A stretch of 64,000 nucleotides of DNA from Penelope pileata. Its lineage: Eukaryota > Chordata > Aves > Galliformes > Cracidae. Positions 1 through 12,200 of this stretch are shown in pieces. Under the pieces are notes generated by a model. The model was not told the DNA's origin. It saw nothing but the letters and a program-made list of their open reading frames with translations, and did not search any database. The first letter of the stretch is position 1, and every line of letters begins with the position of its first letter. The stretch is taken from positions 797,448 through 861,447 of the forward strand of contig WBMW01001708.1 of NCBI GenBank assembly GCA_013396635.1, written 5' to 3'. The translations under genes and the position numbers were made by a program.

Positions 1-3000
1 TTGATGTGCACCGAAGAAGTTACACCAATATCCGGTGGGACAACGGGAGACCTGACCCAGAAGATGCACAATGACCATGTCCAAGACAGCTGCACGCAAA
101 ACAGCTACCACAGCTATATTCATTGAAAGATACAGTCAGAGAGAAGTCAAAAGAGACTGGATCAGCAGCAGTATTGTGCCAACCAGTACGTATGACTGTA
201 CAGATGAGGCTCCTGCATGAAGCTGGGGGATTCAATTCTTACCCTCCAGACTGTGCATATCAGCCAACAGTTTGGCTAAACACATTTTCATACAAAGCAA
301 AGAGACGGCACATTCCTCTCTTCCCAGGAGACACAGAGACTTTCCATCTCCTTCCCCGCACTGAAGACCCAGCACTGGCCCTTCTCCAAGAGAGCAGACA
401 GGAGAGCCCCCTTTGTGGAGCAGCCAGTCTCCCACTACCTATGGCAGTTCCCCAAAGGATAGGAGCTGGTGGGGCTCTGAATCCCCAACAACATTTAGAA
501 GGACACCAGATACACAAATCCTGCTCTCTCAGATAGCTCCTTGCTGGCTGTACCTAACCCTAGCCTCAATCCAGAAATTACTCTAAAGAAAGAAATGACA
601 TCCGATGTTTAATGTAGACTTTCCTCCCTCAGGATGGATGAAATTTGGTATCTCAGTATGAAATTGGGAGTCTCAATACAAAACAAAGTTTCTTCCCACA
701 GCGTCTACTTTGGTAACAATCTAAGAAAAGAAGTGAAATTTAAGACAACTTCTGTGCCTTGTATTGTCTGGCATAGGGCTCTGGACTGCTGAATAAAGGC
801 CAAGAGCCAGCAACTGCAAAGTACAGCGTTGAAATGCCTAAGTCCCCATACGGAGCTAGCCATCATGAATTCCTTTAAGAAATCTGTCAAAAATGAGACT
901 GCTGGGAACTGATCCCGAAGTTCTTATGCCTGTATCCAAATAACTGAAACATCTTCCCAAAAGTGTGTACTTCTCAGAGCTGAAGCCTCCTTCTAGCCCA
1001 CAGAAGAGGAGTAGTTGGTTTTGTGCAGGCTCTCAGCAATTCAGGGCTCACTACCCCAGGCACCCAAACATGTCAGAAACATTCTTACAACAAAGCCCTT
1101 CATTACAGCATCCAGGTGAATCCATTTGCCTTCCTCCCACAAATTGTCTTAGGAAAGGCAATAGGATTAGTCATAGGCAGGAAAAAAGAGCATTGGAAGC
1201 CCTATGTACACAAACTATTTCTCAATATAGTTCTCCCTCACCAAGAAATTGCAATCTTTCACTAGCAAATACAAGTGGCTCAGAGACAGATCGTGGTTGA
1301 AAACAGTTAAACATGTTGCATGGAAATACCTGTAAAATGCATACATTTTAGTAGGCATGCATTACTATAATTTGGAATCACAATCATTTACTTAAGGCCT
1401 TTACTGGTATCTCTCTCTTTAAAACTTTTCCTCCACTGATCACCACAACTGTGAAAAGCTGTAAATCTTGCAGAGAAGTTGGAGCCTGAGTGCTTATTGC
1501 CTAGCGAGAAGAAAAATCAGTGAAGCCAGGAAGAGTGACCTTGCCCCACTGACTTGGCACTTGCAGCTCTTCAGATGACATGAAGTGCAAACATATTTTT
1601 GGGGGGAGAATAAAAGAAAAACTTATTTCATGATCAGAGGAAATAACGGTGTTTGACTTGGAATGGATTTCTATCCCACATTATTGGCACAACCCAATCC
1701 CTCTTGCAAATATCCCAGCTCTCACACTTCTCTGCTGCGTTCCTACCAAGAACTTCCAGTTCTTTTGGAACCTTATTCTACGCTCATTCTTTTCTCCCAT
1801 TCTCTCCCAATCTTTACACAGCCCATGTTGTACTTATATCCACGTGCTGAGTGAGTTGATGAGATATGGTCAGTAAAGGACATATGGGCAGATTTATCCC
1901 TGCCCCTTCCTCTGCTCAGGTATCAAATAGTTATTCTTCTCTATTAAGTAATTGATTTCCATGACACTTGTAGAAAGTCAATGTTTGCTATACTTTTCCT
2001 ATTCTGTCAATTTTGATTAAAATTGGCCAATAAGTTCAAAAGTTAGCAGATCAGGAAAGCCAGAAAAGTTCTGTTTGTTTTGTTGTTCTTATTTTTACCC
2101 CTAGAAAACCAGATATTAAACATTTCAGGGGCATTTCTATGCTTCAGAAGTCAGTGTCACTAAACACTCAGCTATTTTGCCTCTTTTCCAGTCCACCACA
2201 GACCTCTTTCAGATCCGCTGTTTGTTTTTCAGCCCTGTTTTACACACTTGCATTTCTGAACTCCACAAGGTTTCCTTGAATCAGTCATGCATGCAGCTTT
2301 CTATGTTTTAATTAAAAACCTGAAACCATCAATCATGTCAAACTTATGACTTGATAAAATATATTTATCTCCAATTGAAAAAATAACCATTTCCTACAGC
2401 ATTTGAAAATAAGATGAGGACACCTTCAAGATAAATACAAATGCAGCAATTATTACATGCTAAGAATATAAGCATTTTAGTCCCATCTCTTCCTCTTGCA
2501 TTAAAGCATCAGGGCAGCAGCTTGATAAAATAAATTATTACTGATACGCAATAACCTTATCTGTTCAATGCTGAACTCAAAGAAAATTAAAAAGTACAAA
2601 GAGGCTCAGCTTTGAAATTACAGGCAAGATCCATGTAGGATCTCCAATTTAAGGCCCTCCAATTATGCAAAGTGCTTATGAATGGGTTCAACTTGAAATA
2701 TATGATTAGTCATGGAGCTAAGTAAATAGTTTCAGCAGACTCATCTGAACTGTTTGTGTACTTTCACAGCCCTTATCACGTAGCATCTTTTAATACTCAC
2801 ACAGATGCATGATCAGTGGGTTTAGTCCTTAAAAGATCGCATGAGAAAAGGAGCAATAACTGAATTCATTTTACAGGAGAGGTCCGAGGTAAATCTGTGT
2901 GCCGAAGACTGCAAACTTGCAGGAAACAGGTCTGCACTGACTAGAGGCGAAGTTGCCAACCAGGTGGGCAGCAGCACTGACATTTCAAACAACAACACAA

Positions 3001-3589
3001 CACCAAGTCTAGAAGATGGAATACTTCATCTTCAGCACCAAGAAATAAAATTGAAAAAAAAAAAAGAATAAAGAAGCTAAGGCAGCACCACTTCTGACAA
3101 AACATAAACTTCACATTTCTTTAAGGTGCATCCCATTAACTAACGGAAATATGTCTCTCAACAAAACGTGTCTGAAATCTTTGGAGAAAAACAAACAGAA
3201 AACAGAAATACAAACACTGATACACACTTTGAAGAGTTGCAGATGAAGCATCAACAAGAAGGCACATAAACCTGCCCAACTCTAGTTTAACATCATAGTG
3301 TACCACTGTTGCAAAGGCAAACACAAGGGCCCTGTTCGTTAACACCGGAAAGAGCCAGCACAAATTTGATGTGAATCAGGTGTGAGGACCCAATTACATT
3401 TCAGCTGAATTCAGCAGAGCGCACGATCAGGTGTTTTATCCCAGCTATTTGTTTTTTCCAGATGCTGGCTATGCAAACACACGGTGGCAAGAAGCGAAAG
3501 CAGCAGCTATACCCTATCTATACCTGATCCCACATAACCCACCAGCACTAATCTTTACCTTCAAAGCATTTTAACCCGTTGGAAGCCAG
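1..3589 (-). other. Start of the first intron downstream of the DPP6a-type exon
   Basis: This stretch lies 3' of the donor site in the direction of transcription, so it is inferred to be intron. I see no second exon, no CR1 and no other recognisable repeat. A short A-rich run lies near 3053-3064. Around 3029-3037 there is a TTCAGCACC string, half of a REST/RE1 site, but the second half is missing. The open frames near 123-536 and 965-1300 match nothing I recognise and look like chance. Confidence 0.55.
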
Positions 3590-3876
3590 AGCGCCAGTTT
3601 GGAGCGTTCCAGCGCTGGGGGCTGCGAGGCCGCAGCATCCCCAGCGACCCGGTCCTACACCTCCCCGAGCCACAGCCCCAAAGGGGAGAACCCGGCAACC
3701 TCCGCGCAGCTCGGAGCCAGGTCGGGGTGCCCAGAAGGGATGCTAAAGTTCGTGAAGTGCTGGGATGGAGGGGAGAGCGAGGGGCTGCTGCTCCGGGATG
3801 GGGTGAAACGCTCTCAGCTACAGGTTTTAGGCTGCCCTGGAGCAGAGGAGGGGGATCCGGGCAGCCCCGCGTTCGG

Positions 3877-3885
3877 TCTTACCTT
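3877..3885 (-). other. 5' splice site of the DPP6a-type first exon
   Basis: On the minus strand the last codon AAG is followed by GTAAGA, close to the vertebrate donor consensus. The cut falls after a complete codon, so the intron is phase 0. That agrees with the known junction to the shared second exon in DPP6 and DPP10. Confidence 0.8.
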
Positions 3886-3942
3886 GGGCCCCTTGCCGCT
3901 GGAGCAGCGAACGTTGTTGGTCACCCCGGCCGTCTGGTTCAT
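3883..3942 (-). CDS. DPP6: Alternative first coding exon of a dipeptidyl-peptidase-like Kv4 subunit (DPP6a type)
   Basis: The exon reads ATG to AAG on the minus strand, 20 codons in phase 0, followed directly by a GTAAGA donor. The peptide begins MNQTA and has Val7, Asn9-Asn10, Arg12, Cys13, Lys17 and Lys20. The 'a' variants of DPP6 and DPP10 are known to start with a 20-residue exon of this form, spliced to a shared exon that carries the transmembrane segment. The VRC and GKG residues look closer to DPP6 than to DPP10; this comparison is from memory and was not aligned. DPP6 is a single-pass type II membrane glycoprotein without peptidase activity that modulates neuronal Kv4 channels. The 'a' N-terminus lies in the cytoplasm and is reported to act as a pore-blocking inactivation peptide. 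The ATG has A at -3 and A at +4, and I find no other ATG on this strand up to about 4320. The downstream exons are outside the window. DPP10 is the main alternative. Confidence 0.8.
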
Positions 3943-4556
3943 GCTGGGGCCGGTCAGAAAAGTTGCGCTGCGGGTGCTGAGCCTCGCGGAGGGGATGGAG
4001 AGGGCGCGCTGCCTCCGCACCGGGACTTCGGCCCCGGCCGCAGGGCTCTGCGCACTGGCTGCGCTCCCGGCTTCCCTGCTCCAAAGCAAACCCTAAAACA
4101 ACCCCCGGCCGCGAGCTCCGCTTCCTCTCCCGCCCGCCCAAGCAGAGGCGAGGCGAACACGGCTCTGCCCGCCCCCCGCGCTCCGGGGCTGCCGCGGCAG
4201 CGGGGAGGGAGAGAACGGCCCCGCTCCGCTCCGCTCCCCGGGACGCGCTGCCCCGCAGCCCGGCCTCGCCCCGAGCTCCCTCACCGCCGCCGCGAGCCCG
4301 GCTCCCCGCAGAGCTCTTACTTCTTCACCGTTATCTTAACACCCCTCCCTTCCTCCAGCGGGGGAAATCGCGTTAAAAATCGTCAAGGCTTCCACTGGGG
4401 TTGGGTTCTTATTTTGTCCCCCTCCTCCAGTGCTTGGGGCAGTTAGACCAGCTGCTTCCAGCAAAATAAAAGGTTGGTTGTGCTTTGATTGAGAGATGCT
4501 TATTTACTAATAAGCCTTAGGATTTGGATTTTATTATTAGTATCATCTTGTCTGTA

Positions 4557-4600
4557 CAGAATCATAGAATGATTTGGGTTGGAAGGGACCTTAGAGATCC
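4557..4600 (-). mobile_element. CR1 LINE 3'-end fragment
   Basis: The plus strand reads like the reverse complement of a CR1 tail: two near-octamer repeats of the AATCATAG type, then the GGTTGGAAGGGACC block. Similarity fades after about 4600, so this is a short, old 5'-truncated copy. It lies about 600 bp upstream of the DPP6a-type exon start. Confidence 0.75.
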
Positions 4601-5913
4601 TAACTCTTCTTCCATGTGTGCTGGAGTTCAGGGTTTTTTGACAGAAGTGGGGGCGACACAACCAACCCTGCTTTGCTGATGAAAATTGGTGTTTAAGTGA
4701 AAAATGAAAACAATTCACAGCACTACTGGTGATCAGATGCTGCCTGCTAGTGCTGTTCCACCCCTGCAATTCAACCCATGAGGCCAGGTGCTGCCCCCTC
4801 TCTCTTCTTGCCACAAAAACTTTCTGAAATTCACTTTGCAAAGTAGAGAAAAGAAAAAGCAAGCAAACAACAAAACAAAACCAAAAGTAACCCTACCTCT
4901 GAGTAAGAAGATCTGCATAGCCACAATCTTCACACTTCATCTTATCAAACTGTGTTTTTTCCCTCAGGGGTTCAGCTATCCAAACAGATTGCTGAAGGCA
5001 TTTTTCTATGTTTTTTAACATATTTAAAAACCTTGAGATAAAATGAAATCTGTGATAAGAGAAATCTAGGTGTTTCTTCTGTTAGCTTGGGCTGTACAGC
5101 AGTGCCTCAGAGAAAGAAGTGTTGGGTTGCTCATCCTGCACCAGAGCCAACACTGCTTTGGGGAATCCCAGCTCCTCTATTTCTGAAGGGTACCTATACC
5201 ACCACACGCTTAGCTGACTGAATCTTCTTGCTGCATGGCTAGAATAGATTGAGAGAGACTGTCTCTCATGGAAGCTAATAGTAGAAGTAAGTGTAATTAT
5301 AAGGTAAACTGCAGGAGCCATGGGGTATAATGTAGGAGAGAGGTCCCTAAGCCTTATTGTGTTGTCAGACTTCCCTCTGCAGCAGCAAGGCACACCAGCT
5401 TTGGGAAGAGCAGATACCTAACAGCTGGCTTGACAGAAGAAATAGATCCCCCCAGGGGAAAACCATCTTTTCAGGGCAGCCCTTCCCCTTGTATTGCAGT
5501 GACCATGCTCTGCTCCTTGGTCTCAGTGCCTGTTCCCCTTGCTCCACACCCCTCTGGTGGCTTTTACTTTTTGTACCAATTAAGAGTTGAAGTTTACTGC
5601 TCTGACTGCTTTGTTCAATGGTTTTTATATCTTCCTAACCAAGATGTCTGATAATAAATCCAATTATAGACTTTAAGCTGCATGTTTGATGGGCCCCAGT
5701 GGCATTATAGTCTCTCAGTAGTTTTTGCTCTGAGACGTCCCTGGAGTATCTGCAGTTTTACAAATGCGTGGAACGCTTTTCAAAACTGGAGATAGGCAAG
5801 AAAACTGCCCAAAGAGATGCATGGCAAAACCTTGTGACCACCACAGGGAACAGATGAAAAATCTATTCTTCTGTCTTGCCTTTCAAGCCAAATTCTTTGG
5901 GGAAATAAAGACA

Positions 5914-5975
5914 ATATATATATATATATATATATAAATAAGTGTATATACACATGTGTGTGCATTTGTGTGTGT
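5914..5975. repeat. TA dinucleotide repeat followed by a TG-rich stretch
   Basis: An uninterrupted AT alternation runs from about 5914 to 5936, followed by imperfect TG/TA repeats to about 5975. It is a simple-sequence tract likely to vary in length between individuals. Confidence 0.9.
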
Positions 5976-6009
5976 CTATCAATTCCAGCCTATACATTCT
6001 CTTCTTTGC

Positions 6010-6230
6010 ACAATCACAGAATCATTAAGGCTGCAAAGACCTCTGTGATCATGAAGTCCAACCATCAACCCATCCCCACCATGCCCACTAAACTGTGTCC
6101 CTCAATGCCACATCTTCACATTTCTTGAAAACCTCCAGGGACGGTAACTTCACCACGTCCCTGGACAGGCTGTTCCAACACATTACCACTCTTTCAGAGA
6201 AGAAATTTTTCCTAATATACAGCCTGAACA
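6010..6230 (-). mobile_element. CR1 LINE 3' fragment, about 220 bp
   Basis: The plus strand shows the reverse complement of the CR1 3' end. It starts with the degenerate tail (ATCACAGAATCA), then the GTCCAACC block, then the ACAGGCTGTTCCAAC and TTTTTCCTAATAT blocks that are typical of avian CR1. It is 5'-truncated, as most CR1 copies are. Many substitutions suggest an old insertion. Confidence 0.9.
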
Positions 6231-9200
6231 ACAGCAGACACTTCGCATTACAAACTGATTAGAGGAGCATCATCCCATGCAGTTTTAGCATAGTTTTGGC
6301 CTGAAGCAAGTGAGGACATGAAAGATACTACTCCAGAACCCTTCCTTAGAAGTAACCTCCTCTTCCCTCCACAGCCAGTCTACCAGAGCAGGCAGGGAGT
6401 CTATTTTCACTGTAGGGTACATTTTATCTTATGCCCTGACAAGAAAGACAAGAAAGAGCCAGGCAAAGCCTCTTGCTTCCTCTCATTTTTCCTTTTAATG
6501 CCTGTCCAGAAATCCCCATTCTCCCCTAAAACCAAGATAAACCTTAAAGCATTGGACTTGAATTCTATGCAGAAAAGCACAGCTTCCATTTGGGTTAGCG
6601 GGGAGAAAATATTTAGTTTTAGAGCATGCTGAAATGTATTAACTCTTGAAAAAAGACTACTTAATGCATAGTAGAAGTTAAGCCTTTGAAATTTGGGAGA
6701 AATAGATTCAATTGCAAATTCTGCCCAAGCCTGTAAATGTGGTCTTGGGGAAAAACAAATATAACCACCATCTTCTGCCATCAGTGTCCCTCCTTTCCTG
6801 GAGGAGATTCCACCTCTGCCCATTCACTTACAGCTCCCTTGAAGCAGAACCTACCCATCACAGAGGTTCCAGCATGATTTGTCCCTTGATTCAGCAAAGG
6901 CCCCTATGTACTGCAGAAAAACAAATGTGAAATCATTAGTCTGTTCTTTACACTAAAGTTTCTTTTATATATCTAGAAAAGAACAGATAATGCCACAAAC
7001 AGCACAAAGTTTTAAAGTGTGTATGAGAAAAGTAAGTGATTTATTCATTAGTATTCGTAGACAGTTCAGTGAAGTGTGAAGGAACAACAATATACTGTCA
7101 CATAAGCTCCAGCATATAAACATCCCTTGGCATTTTACACTTTGAAAAGGATTATACATAAGCTGAGTTGAGAAGAGTATTAAGGAGGAATCTCAGTCAT
7201 ACTTTTTGGGAACATTTAGTTAGAGAGCTAATCTGTCTTTGGAGCTGAGCTAACACTGCAAAATGGACACAGGGAAATTCACACAATCATGACATAAGAT
7301 TCTAAAGAAAAAAAGGCAAAATTATGTCATAGAACTATATAATCTTAATAATGTGTTGACTGTTCTTCAAATTCATACTTCACAGACAAACTCTGAAAAA
7401 TAAAAATAAGAGCTTTCCAGATTTATCCTGTCTCCAAAAACTGAGGCTTTTGGAGAAACATCCAGTGTCACACACATCACTATTAAACGGCAGGACTGCC
7501 AACCATTAAATACAACTAGTTTCAAGTTCCAGCTCAAACTTGGATGAGGATGTCTCTGAAATATGCCCCCATGTTTGTAAACTATTTCTGGGAGTCTGTT
7601 TTGATCTAAATTTGGGCTGTCTGGGGCATGGTATCATTGCTCTGTGGTCTCCAGGGGTTCTCAGGCTTTCACGATAATATGGCAAAGACATAATACTCCC
7701 AGTTCCCTTCTCTGACATTTGTGGTAGAAAGCTGCTCAAGGTAGTCTAAAACTTAATACCACTGCAATTTTTGACATCATTTGTGACATAACCAGGAGGG
7801 CACATCCATTTTATACAAGTCAAAAAGCACAGCACAGAGCCACAGAAAGCCTAATATGAACTTGTACAAAAGTCGAAGGGTTGCAGAGATCACGAAGAGT
7901 CACCTAGGCAGAAAAGTATGATTAAAAGTGCAGTTTAAGGAAATTACTGAGAGAGATGGGTCGTAAACATGCAGCGAGTGCAGAGAAGCTGAGAGCACAG
8001 GAGATGAGAAGGATGTGAAAATTGAGACCACGGAGTGCTAAAGGACACAATTCTAAAAATCAATGCAATGATGGATCAGGAATGAATGCAAAAAGCACAG
8101 CACGAGGAGGCTATAATTAGATGATTTAGTCATAGCCAGGAGCCTGACTGAGCTTTTTGAATCCACTGAAGTGGACACAGTTAATGCAGAGCTTGGCTTG
8201 ATTGCTAGAGTTCTCATGACAGCAACACAGAGGAGACTCACGACATCTTTTAGTCCCTGTGAAGGCAATACAGGTAAAAATCCACCAGTGCACACAAGGC
8301 ACTATCACCCTATGGAAAAAAACATGCATGCAGTCAAGGCTGAGCATCCCCTGTTGCAGCTGCACTGCTGGGAGCCCTGACATGGGCTCAGAGAGCAGGA
8401 ATAACCCCAGCAGCACTTGGACCTGTTCTGTCCACATTGTGCTCTGCAGTGAGGTCACAAGTGGCCCCCACACTCACTTTTCTCTTTCTGCAGCCAGCAG
8501 TGAAGGATAATCAAATCTAATAGAGTGATGGGAAAAATGAGTAACATTGAAGTGAAAGTTAAGTCACTCCTGAACAGAGCCAGCCGTGTGGAATTCCAGG
8601 CTTTGTGAGCAGGCAGAGAAGGGGATGCCCAAAGTTCCCCAAAACCTTGATCATGAACAGTCTTCTCCCAGCAGACTGTCAGGACACATCCATGCTGACT
8701 GTAACTTGGGGTAAATGCCAAGCTGATGCTGCCAGCACAGAGCTCAGCTTGATACACAATTTTTCCCTCTCGAAGCACAAATTTTGTGCATTCAGAGATA
8801 GCTCATGGCATCTCCACAGTCCCTTGCAGGCTGCAGTGCTGACAGCCTTTAAATCCGTTCCTGAAAGAAGCTGACCCAGGGAGAATCTGAGAAGTGTGTG
8901 AGAGCCAAAAATCCACGCTTTTTGAGTATTGTTTTCTCCTAGCATGCTCCCAACAGCTCTCATGGTAACCAAGGCTGTCCCATCTCCTCAGTTACATTTT
9001 TCAGCTCTTCTTTTTCCTGGTCTGTTGCTCCCCTGAGACATGATGGTGAAAAGGAGCTTAAAAAGCGAGCAGCAATGAATACTGCTGGACCCTCAGCTTG
9101 ACTGCATTATTGCCCCACCTTTCCTGCCGTTGTAATTCAGGAGGAAGCAGGAGCTTGAGCTCAAGCATGGCATCTAGGATCTGAGCTTCACCAAGGCTGT

Positions 9201-12200
9201 AAGACCCTCGGAGCAAAAACAATGGCCTAGATTTGATGAAGGACTTCAGTGGAACTGAAACACTCAAGTTAGAAAACAGCCAATCTCAATTTTGTGTCTG
9301 TATCTCTGACATGCTTCCAAATTCAGTGGGCTCTAGGGATATCCAGAAAGCCCCATCTGCAGCACCAAGCCCACAGCTCTTGAAACCTATGAACCTGCCC
9401 AGCAGAGAATCCAGAACTCATATTGCTAGAGAGCACATGCCCAGGATGAACCTCATCTACAGAGTGGTGTTAATGGCATTTTCTTAGAATTTCTGTGTTT
9501 TGTGCCTTCTTCTGGAATTGCACTCTATTTTACATTATACAGCTGTTGGGTAAGCAGTCCTTTGGCCAGATGCTTTAACACTCCCAGGTGAATGCTCTAA
9601 CTATTAGGAATGTTTTAAGAATGGCATTATTAAGTAATAATTTACTCATCTCATTTAGTCTACAAGGCCTCCTTATTGAGGAATGTTATTCCTCAGTACC
9701 ACTCTAGCTCTCACTCTAATTTATTTCTACTTAATGGCCTTTCAAAGACATCTCTCCACATTACTTTCAGGCTCAAGAATATATATGGGATATTAAATCA
9801 CGTCATGATATATGACATGTTACAAAAATATTGCATAATTTATACAGATGATAAACATAAGAAAGATTATCCAATAAACCCTGCCAACAAATGTTTTTTA
9901 GGCTATATCAAGGCTACACAAGGCCTTTTAATTCAATAAATGAATGAGAAAACTTCATTCAAATTGCATCTTTGCAGAAGAAGCAAGATTTTTAAAGCAG
10001 TTAAAAGATTGGTATATGTGTATTGAAAATGAATGGTATCTATCTGTACCTAACTAAAGCTTTGGTACTACCTTCTACAAACGGTTTTAAGAGAGATTCC
10101 TGCCATGATGCCATAATCCTGCTGTCCACAAGATGGTGCAATATTTTGGGCATGTACAAATTGGGTAACATGTTCAAAGAGCACTGCTGCCCCTTGCACT
10201 GACCTCCACTTAGATATTCTGAAAGCTCAAATCACCTTTGACAGCCATTAGTGTGTATAAAGATCCATAAAAATGAAAAAAAAAAATTAATGGGAGTAGG
10301 AATTCAAGTCAATTTATTTGGATATCTCAGTTGTACTTCATCTCTCATGCTTAGCAGTCATCTTTTGGAGATGAAGCACCCGTGGTGCTGCAGTCTGTCT
10401 GTCAATCCTGAACATCAGAAGATAAGGAATCTTGTGTCCACCAAATCAGAATTTTTGTAAGACTTAGACTTTTCACATCATCATATTAAGACTTCCTAGT
10501 CAAAAATATTAAAGTCCTGCCCACCCCCTATAAAAATGATTCGTACTAAGAGTGAGAGAAAATCCACTGTGCCCCTATTGAGTTGAAAATGCAATATTTT
10601 TCCAAGGGTCAATTTTGATGGAAAATTCCCAAGCAGCCTGAGTTTTCATTTCTGTTCTCTGTGAACTACTTTTTAGCATGAAGAATGAGCAATGCACACA
10701 GTATCCCCAGGGCAACTAAAGCATTTGCTTAGATGGAAAAGGAATAGCAAAAAAGATGTTTTAAGCCAAGATTCTTGAAAACAGATGAGTTATTTTGAAT
10801 GCTTCAGTTACTGGATGACCAGCCTGAAAGACCTTCCTCATTTTCACGAATGCTGAACCATGAGCTTCCACTCTCTAAAAACAGGTGCTTTTAAGGTGAC
10901 TTACATTAAACTCCTGTAGAAATCAAATGGCTGCTTCTGAATTCATTGCATTTTAACTGTTTATTTGAGCAACTTGCAGTGAAAATCAAGCTAGAGGATA
11001 AGCAAAATATGATCCATCAGCTTGCAGCATGTACCTTCTGTTTATGAAATATGTGTTACCTATACCACAGCCCTACAGCAGACACTTCCACCTGGGCTGT
11101 CCCTTCTGGTTTGAAGGGACTTTACCCTTCTTTTATCCTCCTGTCCTTGACTTTGAAGAGAAAGTTCAAAAATGAAATTACTGCAATTTCCTTCAATCTC
11201 AACGTTCTAAGCCCATACAATTTGATGTAAAATTGCCACATGAAGTTTGTGAATTTCCTAGAGTCAGTGGTAGAAACTTCCTGTTGACTCAGTGAGAAGG
11301 CAGTCTGGGAACACCTTCCACGGCATTTCTATACTGTGAACAATCCAGCTCAGTGGCCTGAGCCTTGGGCTGTGGCCCCAGCTAAGTTCCTGTCCCCATT
11401 GTGATCAACACAGGATCTAAAGAAGTCAAAGAGCCTGAAAACATATTTTCAGAGTACACTGTAGCAAAACCCTGAAACCACATGACACCGAAATTTTCAA
11501 AAACTGTCACTGTTGGCGGTTATGCCCAGGAATCCACTCTCTCTTACATCTACTATTTCTCAAGCATTTTACCTTGTAGTTCCAGTTTAATTTTCATTGA
11601 CTTACACGTAATTTACCTTGTAATTAACCCCAAAGATGTCATTGAACCTCCACACAGATACTATCTGCAAAGCAGCAAGAAAAAATTTGTTGCTTACCAC
11701 TGAGACTTAAAGGGGAAAACAAAAACAGAAGAACTCAGACAGGAGATAGATACTGGCAGCCATCACTGAAACACTAAAGTCTTTGCTAATACCAATGTTC
11801 TGCTTTGCAAAACAAGTCCATCTGCTGAAGAACAGTGGTGACTGCTGCAGAAGAAAAAACAGGAGTAAATGAGGTGTATTAATTTCATACAGAAAGAAAA
11901 AAGCTTTGTCAAATCTTACTTCTTCCTTCAGCAACAGTGCACTAGAGGGCAGGATTTGGCCTTGAAAACAGATTTTGGGGCAAATTTTGCTTTCCTCCTG
12001 TGCTGGATGGATGGCTGTGCTGCACAGGAACGTGGGATAGCGGAGTCTCTCACACAGATTCAATTGCAGCTTATGCTCTTTATTGCAATGGCAAATTGGA
12101 GCCTTAAGGCAGATCCTGAAGGGTATTTGAAGATGAGCTGGTTGCATCGGTTAAAATTTTTTGTGCTACGTAGTTCAATTCTCACACGAATTTAGGCAGC

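Larger units (their letters stand above)
3590..4385 (-). promoter_or_regulatory. CpG-island promoter and 5' leader of the DPP6a-type transcript
   Basis: This is the only dense cluster of CpG dinucleotides in the window, and GC content rises sharply against AT-rich flanks. The minus-strand coding exon sits inside it, so it most likely holds the promoter, the transcription start and the 5' untranslated leader. GC-box-like runs lie at 4130-4140 and 4167-4177, and a CCGCT triplet repeat at 4221-4235. I see no convincing TATA box, which fits a dispersed CpG-island start. The exact start site cannot be read from sequence. Long open frames on both strands here are a composition effect, since stop codons are rare in GC-rich DNA. 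Confidence 0.8.
4386..6009. other. Flank upstream of the CpG island, no gene seen
   Basis: The DNA is AT-rich and mostly unique. It holds one CR1 tail near 4557 and a TA/TG microsatellite near 5914, listed separately. The short open frames on both strands have no recognisable domains. Confidence 0.6.

Noticed and set aside
3029..3037. Possible REST/RE1 site near the DPP6a-type promoter
   Set aside because: Only the left half (TTCAGCACC) is present; the right half does not follow at any usual spacing.
3814..4089. A 91-codon minus-strand frame containing the DPP6a-type peptide
   Set aside because: Its upstream part begins at a TTG rather than ATG, and its downstream part runs past the GTAAGA donor into intron. 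Only the 20 codons 3883-3942 match the family.
3599..4446. Long plus-strand open frames (165 and 239 codons) across the CpG island
   Set aside because: They arise because GC-rich DNA lacks stop codons. The translations are proline/arginine/glycine-rich without motifs, and the minus-strand exon explains the region better.
5549..11953. CTCF-like cores near 5549-5560 (minus) and 11939-11953 (plus), with another near 49948
   Set aside because: Each has one mismatch to the 12-base core. By rough estimate a few such matches are expected by chance in this much sequence, so ChIP data would be needed.
11707..12147. 146-codon minus-strand open frame
   Set aside because: The translation is rich in low-complexity Phe/Leu/Cys, matches nothing I know, and an overlapping frame lies on the other strand.
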